From assembly GCA_003550325.1 (NCBI GenBank), contig QKWP01000687.1:162883-226882 (forward strand): 64,000 bases of DNA. Direction: 5' to 3'. How positions within the stretch are numbered: the stretch's first letter is position 1; every line of letters begins with the position of its first letter. Below the pieces are notes generated by a model that was not told the origin of the DNA, did no database searches, and saw only the letters and a program-made list of their open reading frames with translations. Shown in pieces: positions 1-12,343 of this stretch. Both the position numbers and the translations under genes were made by a program. Source of the stretch: Gigaspora rosea. Lineage: Eukaryota; Glomeromycota; Glomeromycetes; Diversisporales; Gigasporaceae.

Positions 1-264
1 ATTAGCATTACTTGTAGTTTCAGTAGCAACTAGTTTTTCAAACTCTTCTTCTATTATATCATCACTTTTAGAAAATTCATTTATTTCATTTTCAGTTTCT
101 TCATCAAATTCACTTGTTAATTTACATGCTTTTTTTAATGATTGCCAGTCAAACATAAATGCCTCTTCATGATATTCTGCTGCAATACCAATGCTAGATC
201 CTTGGCTATGGTCACTATTAGCTTTTTCATTATCAAATGAAGCTTTAAATAAGAATACTTCCAT
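1..264 (-). CDS. 5' end of an unidentified acidic protein, cut by window edge
   Basis: An open frame starts with ATG at 264-262 and runs 88 codons without a stop to base 1, so the gene continues beyond the window. The product begins MEVFLFKASFDNEKANSD and becomes strongly acidic after about residue 50, with runs of E and D such as FDEETENEINEF. I recognise no domain, signal peptide or membrane segment. The codon pattern and lack of stops in DNA this AT-rich argue for real coding sequence. A 61-codon open frame in another phase of the same strand (320-135) is its shadow. I do not recognise the family. Confidence 0.6.
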   Translation of the reverse strand, partial: MEVFLFKASFDNEKANSDHSQGSSIGIAAEYHEEAFMFDWQSLKKACKLTSEFDEETENEINEFSKSDDIIEEEFEKLVATETTSNAN

Positions 265-1135
265 GTTTTTTTTATTATTAGAATTGGTTGATAATAATTA
301 AATTTTTTGTTTAAATACAAATATAAAGTAAAGTCGATAGAAATAAAACAAATTTATTAGATAAATTTGTTCCATTTTTATTGACTCCCATACTATATTT
401 TTTACTACCCATTTAAGAATACATTGTATTCATACAAATAAATAATTAAATTCTATTTTGGGTTAGTTTGATTATATTGTATATTGGAATAGAATCTTTA
501 GCAAATTTAGAATCAAATATAAGTTGATTCTAAATACAAATTTGCTCAAATCGGTAAAGAATTTCAAATTAACTTAAAGGTGGTTCCGAATCCATTTAGT
601 ACATATTCAATTAAAAAAAATTTAATTTAATTAATAGCTATAATATTTATAAATATAAGTTCTGTATTAATACAAGCACTGTCATAACCAAATAAGTGAC
701 AATAAATTACCCTTAGAAAAGAAAGATCAGCACCTTTATAATTATAGTTATTCGATTTCAACAATCATTACCAAGCTCTTATAAATCAGTTGCCATTCTG
801 CCAAGCCTCAATCATTTTGCAATTTATAATCCTACCTTTGGACCTATGAAAGAAACACAACAAACCTGCGTCTAATGAGATACCATAATGACTAAGGTAT
901 AAAAAACTATAAAGTTTGCCAATATGTAATTCCATAAAGTCAATCTCACAGAATAATCATCCTAGTGAATTTTTGAGATACGACAAGTTATGGTTTCGGT
1001 TGCAGCAAAGTCCGTATGAGTCCCACTATAAAAATTAGTTGTGTAACTTTATAATACGGCGAGTTCAGTAGTTCGAATGTTTAATAAAAAGGTGAAACAA
1101 TCAAAGTAATAAATGATTTAATGCATATTTTACAT
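265..1135. other. Intergenic, no feature recognised
   Basis: AT-rich DNA upstream of the leftmost gene. I see no open frame of note, tRNA or clear repeat. The promoter of the leftmost gene should lie at the left end of this stretch, but no motif is clear. Confidence 0.4.
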
Positions 1136-1143
1136 ATCGATAT

Positions 1144-2530
1144 TAGTGTTCCTATGAACCTGAACTGAACTGAACTTAGGTCAAGTTCAGGTTCAGGTTC
1201 AGGTTCAGTATTGAACCTGAACCTGAACATTTTTTAAAACATGTTCAGGTTCAGATTCAATATTGAAATTTTAGAGCTGGTTAAGGTTCAGTTCAGGTTC
1301 AGTTCATAAGTTCATGAACATGTTCAGGTTCAATCAGATGTTCATATGAACTAGTAATTCTAGGTTTGGGTCCAGGTTTGGTCTGGTCAAGAACAGAATC
1401 AAAATCTAAATTTAATTATTAAAACTTTATACTAAACTCAAACTCAATCATAAGTTTGGTCAGGCTGGTCCAAATTTTGCAAACTAGTTTGACTCTAAAT
1501 AAAAATATATGTATTTTTTGATACTGAACAAGTTTACTTAGAGTGAGAAGTATAAATCAGTTAGTAAAATTTAGAGAATCATAGCATTTTGTATAATTTT
1601 ATTAATAAAATTATACAAATTTCTATGATTCTCTAAATTTTACTAATTGATCATAACTTCTTGATCTAAGTAAACTTGTTTAGCACCAAAAAATACATCA
1701 TTTCGGTATATTTTATTTTATTTTCCTTAAAATTTGCGTCAAAGATGCTTAATTTTGAATTTTTGATGAAAATTTCCAAAATTAAGCATCTTTTCTTCAA
1801 ATTTTAAGAAAAGTAAAATAAAATATGCCGATTTGATGTATTTTTTGGTGCTTAACAAGTTTACTTAGTGCAAGAAATTAAGATCAATTAGTAAAATTTA
1901 GAGAATCATAGAAATTTGTATAATTTTATTAATAAAATTATACAAATTTCTATGATTCTCTAAATTTTACTAATTGATCATAACTTCTTGATCTAAGTAA
2001 ACTTGTTTAGCACCAAAAAATACATCATATCGGTATATTTTATTTTATTTTCCTTAAAATTTGCATCAAAGATGCTTAATTTTGAATTTTTGATGAAAAT
2101 TTCCAAAATTAAGCATCTTTTCTTCAAATTTTAAGAAAAGTAAAATAAAATATGCCGATTTGATGTATTTTTTGGTGCTTAACAAGTTTACTTAGTGCAA
2201 GAAGTTATGATCAATTAGTAAAATTTAGAGAATTATAGAAATTTGTATAATTTTATTAATAAAATTATACAAATTTTTATGATTTTCTAAATTTTACTAA
2301 TTTGTGGTTTAGGTAAACATGTGCATATATTATGAACCTGAGCATGTTCATGAACCTTGAACTGAACCTGAACTGAACTTTTTTTAAGTTCAGGTTCAGG
2401 TTCATGTTCAATAATTTTAAGTTCAGGTTCAGTTCAGTATTGAACTTTTAGAGCAGGTTCAGGTTCAGGTTTGGGTTCATTGAACCTGAACCTGAACCTC
2501 TATTGAACTGAACTGAACTTCGGAACTCTA
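1144..2530. mobile_element. hAT-like non-autonomous element with GAACCTGAAC arrays
   Basis: The element starts TAGTGTTCC and ends GGAACTCTA (reverse complement TAGAGTTCC). Perfect 8-bp direct repeats ATCGATAT flank it at 1136-1143 and 2531-2538. An 8-bp target duplication with short terminal inverted repeats is the signature of the hAT superfamily. Both subterminal regions (about 1155-1345 and 2330-2525) are filled with GAACCTGAAC/TTCAGGTTCAG words in both orientations, as expected of transposase-binding subterminal repeats. The 1.39-kb element has no open frame, so it needs a transposase from elsewhere. The centre holds a separate tandem array of palindromes. Confidence 0.85.
1532..2310. repeat. 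Tandem array (period 327 bp) of two alternating palindromes
   Basis: Two different long palindromes alternate about 2.4 times. The first centres on TTTTATTAATAAAATTATAC; the second centres on the AATTTTTGATGAAAATT region, with arms reading through AAGATGCTTAATTTTG. The word TAAACTTGTT recurs at 1671 and 1998, giving the period. The array lies between the two GAACCTGAAC arrays of the hAT-like element and shows no coding potential. Copies are nearly identical, so the expansion is recent or homogenised. Confidence 0.85.
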
Positions 2531-2538
2531 ATCGATAT

Positions 2539-4708
2539 ATTTATGTATGTAAAGATTAAAGTGTAAAAAGAATTTACAATAAAGTGTAGCATATGCGTAG
2601 TTACGGTATATAAAGTTACTAGTTACGGCATATTAGAACTGCATTTATATAATGCAACAATACGTCATATACGAATGTTATAAAGTAATTTCTTTTGATA
2701 GCTAAATGTGTTATTTTTTTAATTAACATAACATTTATTCTCTTAACGTCTTATAATTTAACTCTACGAGCACAAATAAGTTTATGCATTTTAAATATCT
2801 TTGATTAACGTATAGTAACATTCACTAACTTTGGTGCAGGGTAAACTTATTAGTTTAGAACCAAATAAACATTACAATATTGATCATGCTTAACCCAGTT
2901 GAGTTGAATCTTGGTTAAAAGCAAGTTTCATTAAAGCGAAAGGAAGGCATCTATTTGCGCTCATTGTAATCGATTTAAGAATAAAAACTATTTCAGTATA
3001 CGTGTTTTTAAAAAGAAAAAAAAAAAACACTATCCATTCATATAGGCTTTTTTTTTAATCTTTTTTTTTTAATTGTATAAGCCTTTTTTTTAGTTATTTA
3101 ATCATATGATTTTTTTTATTTATCTAATCTAGCAAAAATTGCAATTAATTGTTTAATTGTGGCTGCATCACCAATCAATTAATTGGAATCAAATAATTGC
3201 AATTAATTGTCTTCACAATCAATTATTCAGTACCCCTGCCTTGAGTTGCTACTGCATCACTAATCTCGCATTGACAAGATTTACAAATTACTATGGCTCC
3301 CAAAAATTGTTTATATTTTTTTAACAGGTCTGTATTAGATAATTTTAAACATTTGACATAATCATTATTATTGTAAAATTATGACACCATTCAATATGAT
3401 TATAACAATTTATTTAGTAAAAATGATTAAATTGAAATTATATTCAAAAACAAAAAATACCGAAAATATGATGAAACAATAAAACCTCAACAAAAGTGCA
3501 AAATTCACCAAAACGAATTTTAAAAACTTGACCAGTAGTGTTAAATTAATAATTATTACCAATTGATTTTCTATACAATTATTAAATGAATTGTACTTAG
3601 AAATTAATAACGCGTAAAAAAATTTTTATCATTCAAAAGAAAGTATATGAATATTTAATAATTACAAAATTATCTTCATATATTTAATTTAAATAATTAT
3701 TATAAAAATTGGTGGTCACAGCTCCAGGTTTCTTTGACATAAGTGAAATTTTTATTCAATTTTTGACTTACTTGATCCATTGAGAGAGGTGCTTGAGATC
3801 AACTTGAAATTAATTAAGTACAAATTTGGTTTTCACAACTGGATTGAAAAAATTCCTCTTGTACAAGTAGTCCAATTCTTTAACGAATGATTATAAAATA
3901 TAACCGTATAGTACTTTTCACAGAAATCTGAAATAACTTAAAAAATGTATATTTGGTTAAAATAAAGGTTTTACAACATCAACTAAAAGATTTGCTATCG
4001 AGAAATTTAGTAAGCTTTCAAATGCATTACGAAATAAAAATAAATATTCTTGTACTCTGCCTTTTTAAAAATTTACGGTATGGACGTAGAATTCAATTTC
4101 ATTATCTAATAATATTAATAGCATACCTGCAGACTTGATAATGATGAAACCATCTTCAGGTCTTGCAAAGTGCGTCTGTTAAAAATTTTCTTCCGAGTTG
4201 ATTCCATTCAAGATTCAGAGAAGTCAGCATAGTAATTCCTTCTCCTGATTCAAGTTTACTACATTCAAGATTCAAAGTTAGTATGGTGTTTTTTCAAAGC
4301 GCACCCACGAATAATAATTTTTCTCTTTATTAGCATTACTTTAGTTTGTGTCTCTCCATCAATCCGTCAAGGTTTTCGCTTCTCTTTCATCAAAATCTAA
4401 CGTATTCATTTCTTTTTATATTCACAGTTTTTTTGGGTCTAATTTTAATATTGTGTAGTAAAACATACCAAAACCAGATTTTTGGTTCAATTTTATTTGT
4501 TCAAAATTTGGAGAAATCAGGTGATGTTCTTTCAACTCGCAACTGCTAATCACTTTTCTCTTCTAATCCAAGATTATTATGTTCAAGATCAGAGAAGTCT
4601 ACGCGGTGTACTTTTTATGCCCTAAGATCGATTTCAAAAGCCATTATTGTTAAAAGATATAAAAGATATTTTGCGTGATGAAAAATAAACAAAATAAAAA
4701 AAATAAAA
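2539..4708. other. Intergenic; small AATTAATTG palindrome cluster
   Basis: No gene is supported. At 3130-3235 there is a cluster of CAATTAATTG-type palindromic words, possibly a remnant of subterminal repeats. Open frames of 60-67 codons around 3950-4550 show no codon or domain signal and look random. Confidence 0.4.
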
Positions 4709-4710
4709 TA

Positions 4711-4852
4711 CAGTCAGACTCTCTAAATGCACATCCCTAGCTGATATTACATTTAAAAATTTTTATCCCCCTAAATGCAATACCTCTCTAAGCGCACGTT
4801 TGACCAAATTTTTATATATAGTCCTGTTGCATTGCTTAGAGAGGTCTGACTG
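4711..4852. mobile_element. pogo/Tc1-type MITE, TA target duplication
   Basis: A 142-bp element begins CAGTCAGACTCTCTAAATGC and ends GGTCTGACTG. TA dinucleotides at 4709-4710 and 4853-4854 fit a TA target duplication. The CAGTCAGACCTCTCTAA terminus is typical of pogo/Tigger-like Tc1/mariner elements. It has a relative with nearly the same ends at 19402. There is no coding capacity. Confidence 0.8.
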
Positions 4853-4854
4853 TA

Positions 4855-6071
4855 TGACGTTTCTATGCGTATTGTACTTAAAGCTGACACCTGCTTGTCA
4901 AGCGACTAAAGTTGGACCTTACTGTTTCCTAATCGTTCCTTATTTTATCCATTCAACCTCCAACTTTCAAACTATATCAGGTACGTTGTTTGGTTGTTGT
5001 CATTCGAATTGGCCAAGAATATACCTTGTGTGAAAATATACTTAAACCAATCCATTCAGCATTGGAGGCCGATATCTGTTTAAAATCTCTAAATATATTA
5101 ATAGTGACAACCAATTTCATAATTGTGTCACAACCAAATTAAAATATTTGCTCACAACATTCATACCTTTACAAATTTAATTTCACTTGTTCGTAATAGT
5201 ATTGCAATCAAACATTTGATTGTTTGAATTATATTATAATATTCTGTTGAACCACAACCTTCTTTTTCAATTCAATATTCTACTGAGTCATTGAGTTTTC
5301 ATAAGAGAGGCGTAATAATCAATGGTTTTGGTCCAATAGAAAGGAGCAGATTTACTCACAAAATGGTAAAAACATTTAGTGTTTCTATTTACTTTTAAAA
5401 GATCTCGTGTAGTTTAGGTTCTACGATAGTTTTTTAAAAAAAAGAAGCCAAATGGTATAATAGATTTGTTATGTAAATTGAAATGAAAGGTCAACTTTAC
5501 AGCTATAATGTTTTTCGGCCTTAGGTTTTATCTCAATTTAAACAAGTTTACAAAGAAAATACTTATTTTTGTATATCGCTAAATCTTAACTTGTAAATGC
5601 AGGTTCCTTTTAATGAATCTTAAAAAATTGCGATCAAAAAAAGCAAATTGTTACACTTTACTATCAAAAAGCGATAATCATATAGATGTCGATCACTAAA
5701 TTTTTATAATAAAAAATTTACCCCATGATCTGCATGACAAATCGGATGACTGATATAAAATTGTGCAGATTTACGTAATCATTTTTAACATTTACGATTG
5801 TTGCTTATTCGATTATTATTTTTTGCAAATATCAGATATATACATTGTCATTGCCCCTTAAATATATTATTATTGTTCACGCATTATATAATCTTAAAAT
5901 TAATACCTTATTAATGCTCTCCTTATATTGTTTTTCGTAAACTGACTCTTAAATTGATCGTGTAATTAATCGGATCTCAGATTTTTAATATGAAAGAACA
6001 ATTGCTTTACTAATTATAAAATTGCATATATTAAATTTTATGAAATTAATAATGTGAATTTGACACTGAAC
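4855..6071. other. Intergenic; one dispersed repeat
   Basis: No gene seen. Bases about 5685-5765 (TGTCGATCACT, then AAAAAATTTACCCC and GATCTGCATGACAAATCG) are similar to about 47400-47480, so this is a dispersed repeat of unknown type. Confidence 0.4.
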
Positions 6072-6327
6072 ATATGGGAGGTCAAAAGTAGAAACCACCA
6101 AATTTTTTTCTAAGTAAATTTTTTCAGACTTTAAATTAAAATATCTCAACAACCATTAAACCAAACTTGATAAATTTTTTTTTATTTTAATTCTATATAG
6201 TTATAGAATTAAAATAAAAAAAATTCATTAGGTTTGGTTTAATAGTTGTTAAGATATTTTAATTAAAATTTTTTAAAAAAACTTACTAAAAACAAATTTG
6301 GTGGTTTCTACTTTTGACCTCCCATAT
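6072..6327. mobile_element. Palindromic MITE with TATGGG...GTAGAAACC ends
   Basis: About 256 bp form an almost complete inverted repeat. The left arm begins ATATGGGAGGTCAAAAGTAG and the right arm is its reverse complement, ending CTCCCATAT. The arms continue to a centre of TTCTATATAGTTATAGAAT. The palindromic TATA-containing ends fit a TA target site but do not allow exact boundaries. Two diverged relatives with the same end design lie at 56414 and 57164. Confidence 0.8.
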
Positions 6328-7020
6328 GCACTTTATTTCAATTGCGAATTGAAATTTGACTACTGTAAATGGGCTGTGAACTATGAAAACCCGTCTTTAA
6401 AGGGTTTCCATTTTGAGAAAATGGCAATTATTTGTTGTGAAACCTAAATTTTACCTCTTGATTTTTTGTTTATTTTTAAATATCGATTACTAAATAAACA
6501 AAGTCATGTGATTATGAAACACTGATTGACCAATCTAATTTAATTGGGTCATCAATCTTTGGTTGTAAATCTATTTTTAGAACACAATCATTAAAAAATT
6601 GATTTAACATTCAAGTTAAAAATCACGATAATTTATTATATCAACATAGGGTAAAAAGTAAAATACATGCGGATATAAACTAGCGCTTTAATTTGAATCA
6701 AAGTCTCAAAATAGTTGAAAAAGTGTCAAAGGCAGGTTTTCCTAGTCCACAACCCAAATAGCCAACTAGAATATCCGGATGGTTGCAATAATTAGATCAT
6801 ACATATATTATCAGAATCTAATAGGCGTTTAAGAAAAATTATGTTAGATAATTCTAACTATACATAATATCTAGCATCATAGTGTACTAATTTTTCCGCT
6901 CCTGGTTTTGCGCAACTACATTGTGCAGCTACTTATTATTTAATAAATCATATAAATAATAAAATTTTAATATATAAATATATAATAAGAAATATATTAA
7001 TAATAAATAAAGGAACATTT

Positions 7021-7771
7021 ATTTATACCATGGTTTTTGCTATTTGCACCATGGATTTCATGTAACATTAGATCATCAATCAACCTTTTCTATTTGTACC
7101 ATGATATAGTTATACAAACGTTTGAAAAATTTTATTTTGTACTCCTATATATTGTTAATCTACAAAAAAGGTAAGTTTTTATTGGTGCAGCATTAAAATG
7201 GTCTGAGTTATACAAAAATTGCGAAAATCTAGCCCGCATTATGTTAAGGCCTTAAAAAATTAGGATAAGGGTTGGACCGCATTATAAATTTAGAGTTAGA
7301 GTTGGTCCGTATTATAAAATTAGGTTAGTAGGCCTACTAGATTAGTTATCAAAATAAGACTTGTGTAATATTATATGATATTAATAGTGCGAATAACTGT
7401 TAATCTACAAAAAAAGGCGAATTTTTATTGGTGCAATATAAAAAAGTCCAAGGTTACACAAATTTGCAAAAATCTGGCCCACATTATGTTAAGACCTTAA
7501 AAAATTAGGGTAAGGGTTGGCCCGAATTATGCAATTAGGGTTAGAGTTGGCCCGCATTATAAAATTTGGTTAGCAGGCCTACTAGATTACCAAAACAAGA
7601 TTTGTATAAGGTTACACAATATTAACAGCGCAAATTAACTGTTAATCTACAAAAAAAAGCGAGTTCTTATTGGTGCAATATATATTACCATGGTGTAAAT
7701 AGAAAAGGTTGATTGATGATCTAATGTTACACAAAATCCATGGTAAAAATAGCAAAAACCATGGTATAAAT
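7021..7771. mobile_element. Inverted-repeat element with internal 244-bp direct repeats
   Basis: Inverted arms of about 80 bp begin ATTTATACCATGGTTTTTGC and read on through ACATTAGATCATCAATCAAC. Inside, a unit starting GTTAATCTACAAAAAA occurs at 7154, 7399 and, truncated, at 7641 (periods 245 and 242). The units contain TTAGGGTTAGAGTTGGCCCG-like sequence. Open frames of 65-82 codons on the minus strand run through the right arm and are not convincing genes. No target duplication is certain. Confidence 0.7.
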
Positions 7772-9850
7772 AGCGGAAATAAATGATAAAATACATAATA
7801 TGAATAAATATTGTATATGAATAAATATATGCAACGCATCCTGCAATATCACATATATGTAAATATAGTTTGTAGATCTGTGTAACAAATAACAAACCAA
7901 TTTTTATTAAATAACAATAACGAAATCCAGATTAAAATAAAAGATAGTATAAAATCTCGAAAACTAAATTTTTTTGGGGTGTATTTTTTAGGGTTAGAAT
8001 TTAGGGTTAGGGTTAGTTTTAAAAAAATTATAATAAACAAGTATTAATGGGTTTTAGAAGGCTAGCAGGTAAAGTATAGAATGTTGATTTTATTTTAAAT
8101 TATGTTCTGCGACAATAATTAAATTAATATAAGGTTAGAGTAAAGTAAGGTTTGTGTCAAAAGTTAGAGTAGATTATAGTATCATATACCAAATTTTGCA
8201 AGAAATTTTTTTTGTTAGAGCTTGAAAGGTGGTTATGTAGAAGAAATTTTTTGATATTACAAATTTTAGAAAAATTTCTTTATTTTGTTATACAAAGAAA
8301 ATTTGCACATCACACCTAATCTTCAAATTTAATTGGTAGATTGTTTAGGTGCAATATACAAACACATCACAGGATACAATGCCTATCTTATATTATATAT
8401 ATTTGAGATAAAAACTTTAATTAAGGAAAAAATATCAATATATATCTGATAGTGTCTTTTCAAATTTTTTTAAAAATTTATTAATAAAAATTACACAATA
8501 TCATTACTGGGCATTTGAAGATAATAAATATGAGGTAAATTAAAAGCTATAAAATTTTTATAGCCTAGTTTCAAGATCAAATGTAGACTGGAATATAAAT
8601 AAGCCTATTCAATTAAGTAAATTTAAAAATTTTAGACCAATTCATCAAATAAGTTTATAAGCAATAGGCTAATATAAAAAAAAATTTATTTTATTTGTAA
8701 TTATCTCCAATTAATAGTAAAAAAAGTAAATAAATTTGAATATATTATAAAGAAATTATCTCTATACTTATATGATTGAAGAAAAATTAAATCTAATTTG
8801 ACAGATATTAAGTATATATACCTTACATTATAAATTTGTTACAATTATATATTAGACTTTATGATAGGCTATACCCAATATATACCAGAGGGTTCAGTTC
8901 TTTCAATAACTTATCCATTTAAAGAAATACAGAAAATTATGCAATTAGGGTTTACATAGATCATACCCCTTCCCCCTTTAGTGATAGAATTATTGACCAA
9001 TCAAATTTAACCTTTTAAATATATAAAAATTCCATTTTTGACCCTATAATCGATAAATGTTGCTATATAATAAAGTCCAAATGTTACTAATATAAATCAA
9101 TTAAAGTTGCTTAAGTAAACTAGCTTAAAAGATCAAGATATACTTATTCTAAAATTTTATTAGTATTGGAAAACATTTATTATTTGACTTTTTGATTTTT
9201 ACATTTGACAAAAAAATTAAATTTTTTAAAAAAATATATTTGACAAACATAAAAATTAAAAGTTAAATAATAAAAACTTCTTCAATTTTAATAAAATTTT
9301 AGAATATATGTATTTTGATATTCCAAACAAGTTTACTTAATTGCTAATTATTTGATTGACATAGAAAAATTTAGGCTTTCTATGTAGCAAAATAACCAAA
9401 AATTAATTATACCTAAAAATAATCTATTTTACAAGAACTACTAATCTGATTGGACTAAAATTTTAATATGATATAAAACAGTATTATATTTATCTACAGT
9501 AAAATTTTAGCTTATTTGAATAAATAGTTAATAAGTAATTCAAATCCAAAATATTATAATTTTTTATAATAAATACTTTAATATTATTGGCTATTTATAC
9601 TATATATATATATATACAGAATATAATATTTTGGGACCCTCACTTCTTCTAAAAAAATTATATAATTTTCTGCACTTTCTTTACTTTTTCTTTATGCACA
9701 AATCACTATAAAGTCCAAAAACCTCAAAATTGAACAACTTATAAAACTTAATTAGTACAAAAAAATTTAAATGCTAAATAGTTTGACAATTTGAAGAAAA
9801 TTAGAACAGTGTTAAATACATTAATAAGTAATTATCTAACAACAAATGCT
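7772..9850. other. Intergenic, AT-rich; short telomere-like word
   Basis: I see no gene. At 7988-8014 there are TTAGGG-type words (TAGGGTTAGAATTTAGGG, then GTTAGGGTTAG), probably an interstitial remnant and not a telomere. The rest is low-complexity AT-rich sequence. Confidence 0.4.
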
Positions 9851-9858
9851 TCTCAAAC

Positions 9859-12335
9859 TAGAGGTTGAAATCAGTCAAATTTTTGTGATCGGTCATTGAT
9901 CGAACATGTACAGGATAGATCGATCTATGATCGATTATATGCTTTGATCGATCAAAATCGTTTGATCGATCAAAATCAGTTGATCGATCATAATCGATCA
10001 TGTATTTTGATTGGTCAATATGCTTGATCAGTCAAATTGTTTAGATCGGTCATAATTTATGACCAATTACCATTTTTTTCATACAGTAGAAAAAGAAATA
10101 AATAAACGTTAGAATGGTTAATTTTAAACAAATTCATGTATCTTGATTGGTCAATATGCTTGATCGGTCAAATTATTTAGATCAATCATAATTTATGACC
10201 AATTATATCATACACCATTTTTCATAGAAAAAAAAAAAATAAATAACAAATCTTTGATATTTTTTTCATTAATTTCTTTATATGGAATTATACAACTTTC
10301 TGTCGCGTAAAATCTTTAATAGAATATTAAAAATGTTTATTCGTCAATGAAAAATAATAGATCGAAATAAGTGCAAAATAAATAGAATTAATGTTTAACT
10401 GCACTTAAAAATCTATGCGAATCACAGCCAAATCTTAATTCATAATTTTAAAATTTTTATGTTGGCATAATTAAAAAACTTCAACAATTAAGAGGTATCA
10501 GAATTAAAATTCGTAAATCTTATTTTGATAAAATAAGACGTATCTACAAATTTTATTTATTTTTTAATTAAAATTCGATGATATTATTTTATTGATAATT
10601 GATATTATAATTGCTCGGACAGATGACTTTTTAACCAAACCGAAAAACATATGGTAATTCCGTTCGCTATCTCTAAGGCTCTACCTATCAACAGAAAATC
10701 TAAGCTTAGAACTAGATTATCGCTAATCGGTCTTATCTCATTCCTTCCTACCAACTAAGTTCCCTAAATCCTATTCTGCCATTTCGAACTGGTCCAGAAT
10801 ATTTGCACAAAGAAACAGCCCGCAAGGAGGAAAACCATAGCTATATAAAGAGAATCAGTCTGTAACGAACATATTAATCGAATAAGAGTGAAGGGATCCA
10901 TGCATGCATTGCTATTACAACCGTGAAGCCCAATTATACAAATAAGGTCCTTGCTTATCAGTATCGCTCTAGTTTTCAATAGTGTCATTCAATAGTGTCA
11001 TTGCACCGCTCCAGGTTGTGACATTATTGCGAAATGGGTGGGGAGGCGAGTGATAGCGAAAAGAAAGATACAATTCTTGTACAGCTAAGCAATACTTTAA
11101 ATACACCATAACCCTACTCTTTAAACTTAAAAAAATGTTGCAAATAAGCAGTAAATTGCTTGTACGTTTTTCCAATGATTTTGCACAACTGCTTGAAAGT
11201 GAATATCTCAGCGCCATATGGCTACTTAATTTCTCTACCCATTTATTAATACTCTAACACGGCAATAACCAGAAAAAACCTGCAAATAACCATAAAAGGC
11301 TAAAGCACTAATGCACTAAAGTCATCTGATCTCGCAATAATGATTGCCGTGTCACTTCATTGGCATCACTGCTTCCAATATCATTTCATGCTTAACATGC
11401 CTAAAATTTCAAATCGACAACGTCAAATTAAACAAATAAATACCGTAATCTTTCAAAGACACTTATGAATGAATGCTCAACTAGTATGAAGAAGGCTATT
11501 ACTAAAGTTTTGAATAAATAAATTAACGAACTACTTGAATTAATACAAGCCATAAAACTGGATCTATACCTTACTATACGTGAAAGAACAATTAAATCTA
11601 ACAATTTTTTTTAAGTTCTTTCGCTTAATTATAATAATTTTCTTGAAGTTCTTGTTGGAGACATATTTATATATAAGCAATATTTGTCAAGCTATATAAA
11701 AAATTATTTAAGCAAAAGTTTATTACGTTATATAAAAAATAATTTAAGGCAAAAGGTTTGGTAAGTAATATAAAGAAAAAATTTAAGCGAAGGTTTAGTA
11801 AGTTATACAAAAGTTTGATAAGTAATTTGAGCGAAGATTCACTAAGTGATATAAAAAAATAATTTAGCAAAAGTTTAATAAGTAATTTGAGCAAAGGTTC
11901 AGTAAGTAATTTTTGAGCGACGGCTCAGTAAATAATTTGAGCGAAGGTTCAGTAAGTAATTAGAATGAAAGTTTAGTTATTAGATAGTTTGTTAATATGC
12001 ATAATATGAGTAAAAGTTCAGTTATTATTTACTCTGTAATACTGTACATACGTATGTACGTAATACTGTACATATTAACATAAATGTATACGTATAATAG
12101 TTATCATAGTACAGAAACAAAAATTCTGTCAAACTCTATAGCCTTATATTCGATCAAAAGGCTATGATCGATCAAACTTTATAATCGATCATAGCATTTT
12201 GATCGATTATAATTGATCAAAAGACTATGATCGATCAAACTCAATGATCGATCATGATCGAACTAAAGATTTCGTGATCAATCATGATCATTTTGACTGA
12301 GCAATCGATCATATTAGGTTCAATTCCAATCTCTA
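9859..12335. mobile_element. hAT-like non-autonomous element with GATCGATCA arrays
   Basis: The 2.48-kb element starts TAGAGGTTGAAAT and ends ATTCCAATCTCTA (reverse complement TAGAGATTGGAAT). Perfect 8-bp duplications TCTCAAAC flank it at 9851-9858 and 12336-12343. GATCGATCA/TGATCGGTCA words crowd both subterminal regions (about 9885-10205 and 12145-12310). The interior carries a segment duplicated at 36.99-38.44 kb, a 24-bp minisatellite, and about 0.8 kb (10600-11390) of somewhat less AT-rich sequence absent from that second copy. Short minus-strand open frames (10764-11217) show no recognisable domain. No transposase is seen. Confidence 0.87.
11690..11960. repeat. 24-bp minisatellite, AGTAATTTGAGCGAAGGTTC type
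   Basis: Diverged direct repeats of AGTAATTTGAGCRAAGGTTY. The same family recurs at 37720-38400. The minus-strand open frame through it (rich in L, N and F) is a translation of the repeat and not a gene. Confidence 0.7.
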
Positions 12336-12343
12336 TCTCAAAC

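Noticed and set aside
1060-1085. tRNA B-box-like word AGTTCGAATG
   Set aside because: No matching A box or cloverleaf; no tRNA gene was found in the window.
1140-2530. CRISPR-like reading of regularly repeated GAACCTGAAC words
   Set aside because: Eukaryotic context, no constant-length spacers, both orientations mixed; subterminal transposon repeats explain it.
7988-8014. Telomere
   Set aside because: Only a few degenerate TTAGGG words inside ordinary sequence.
10764-11217. Two minus-strand frames (74 and 82 codons) within the hAT-like element
   Set aside because: No domain, and not a hAT transposase, which should be several hundred residues with a conserved dimerisation region.
11667-11894. 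Minus-strand 75-codon L/N-rich frame
   Set aside because: Repeat translation of the 24-bp minisatellite.
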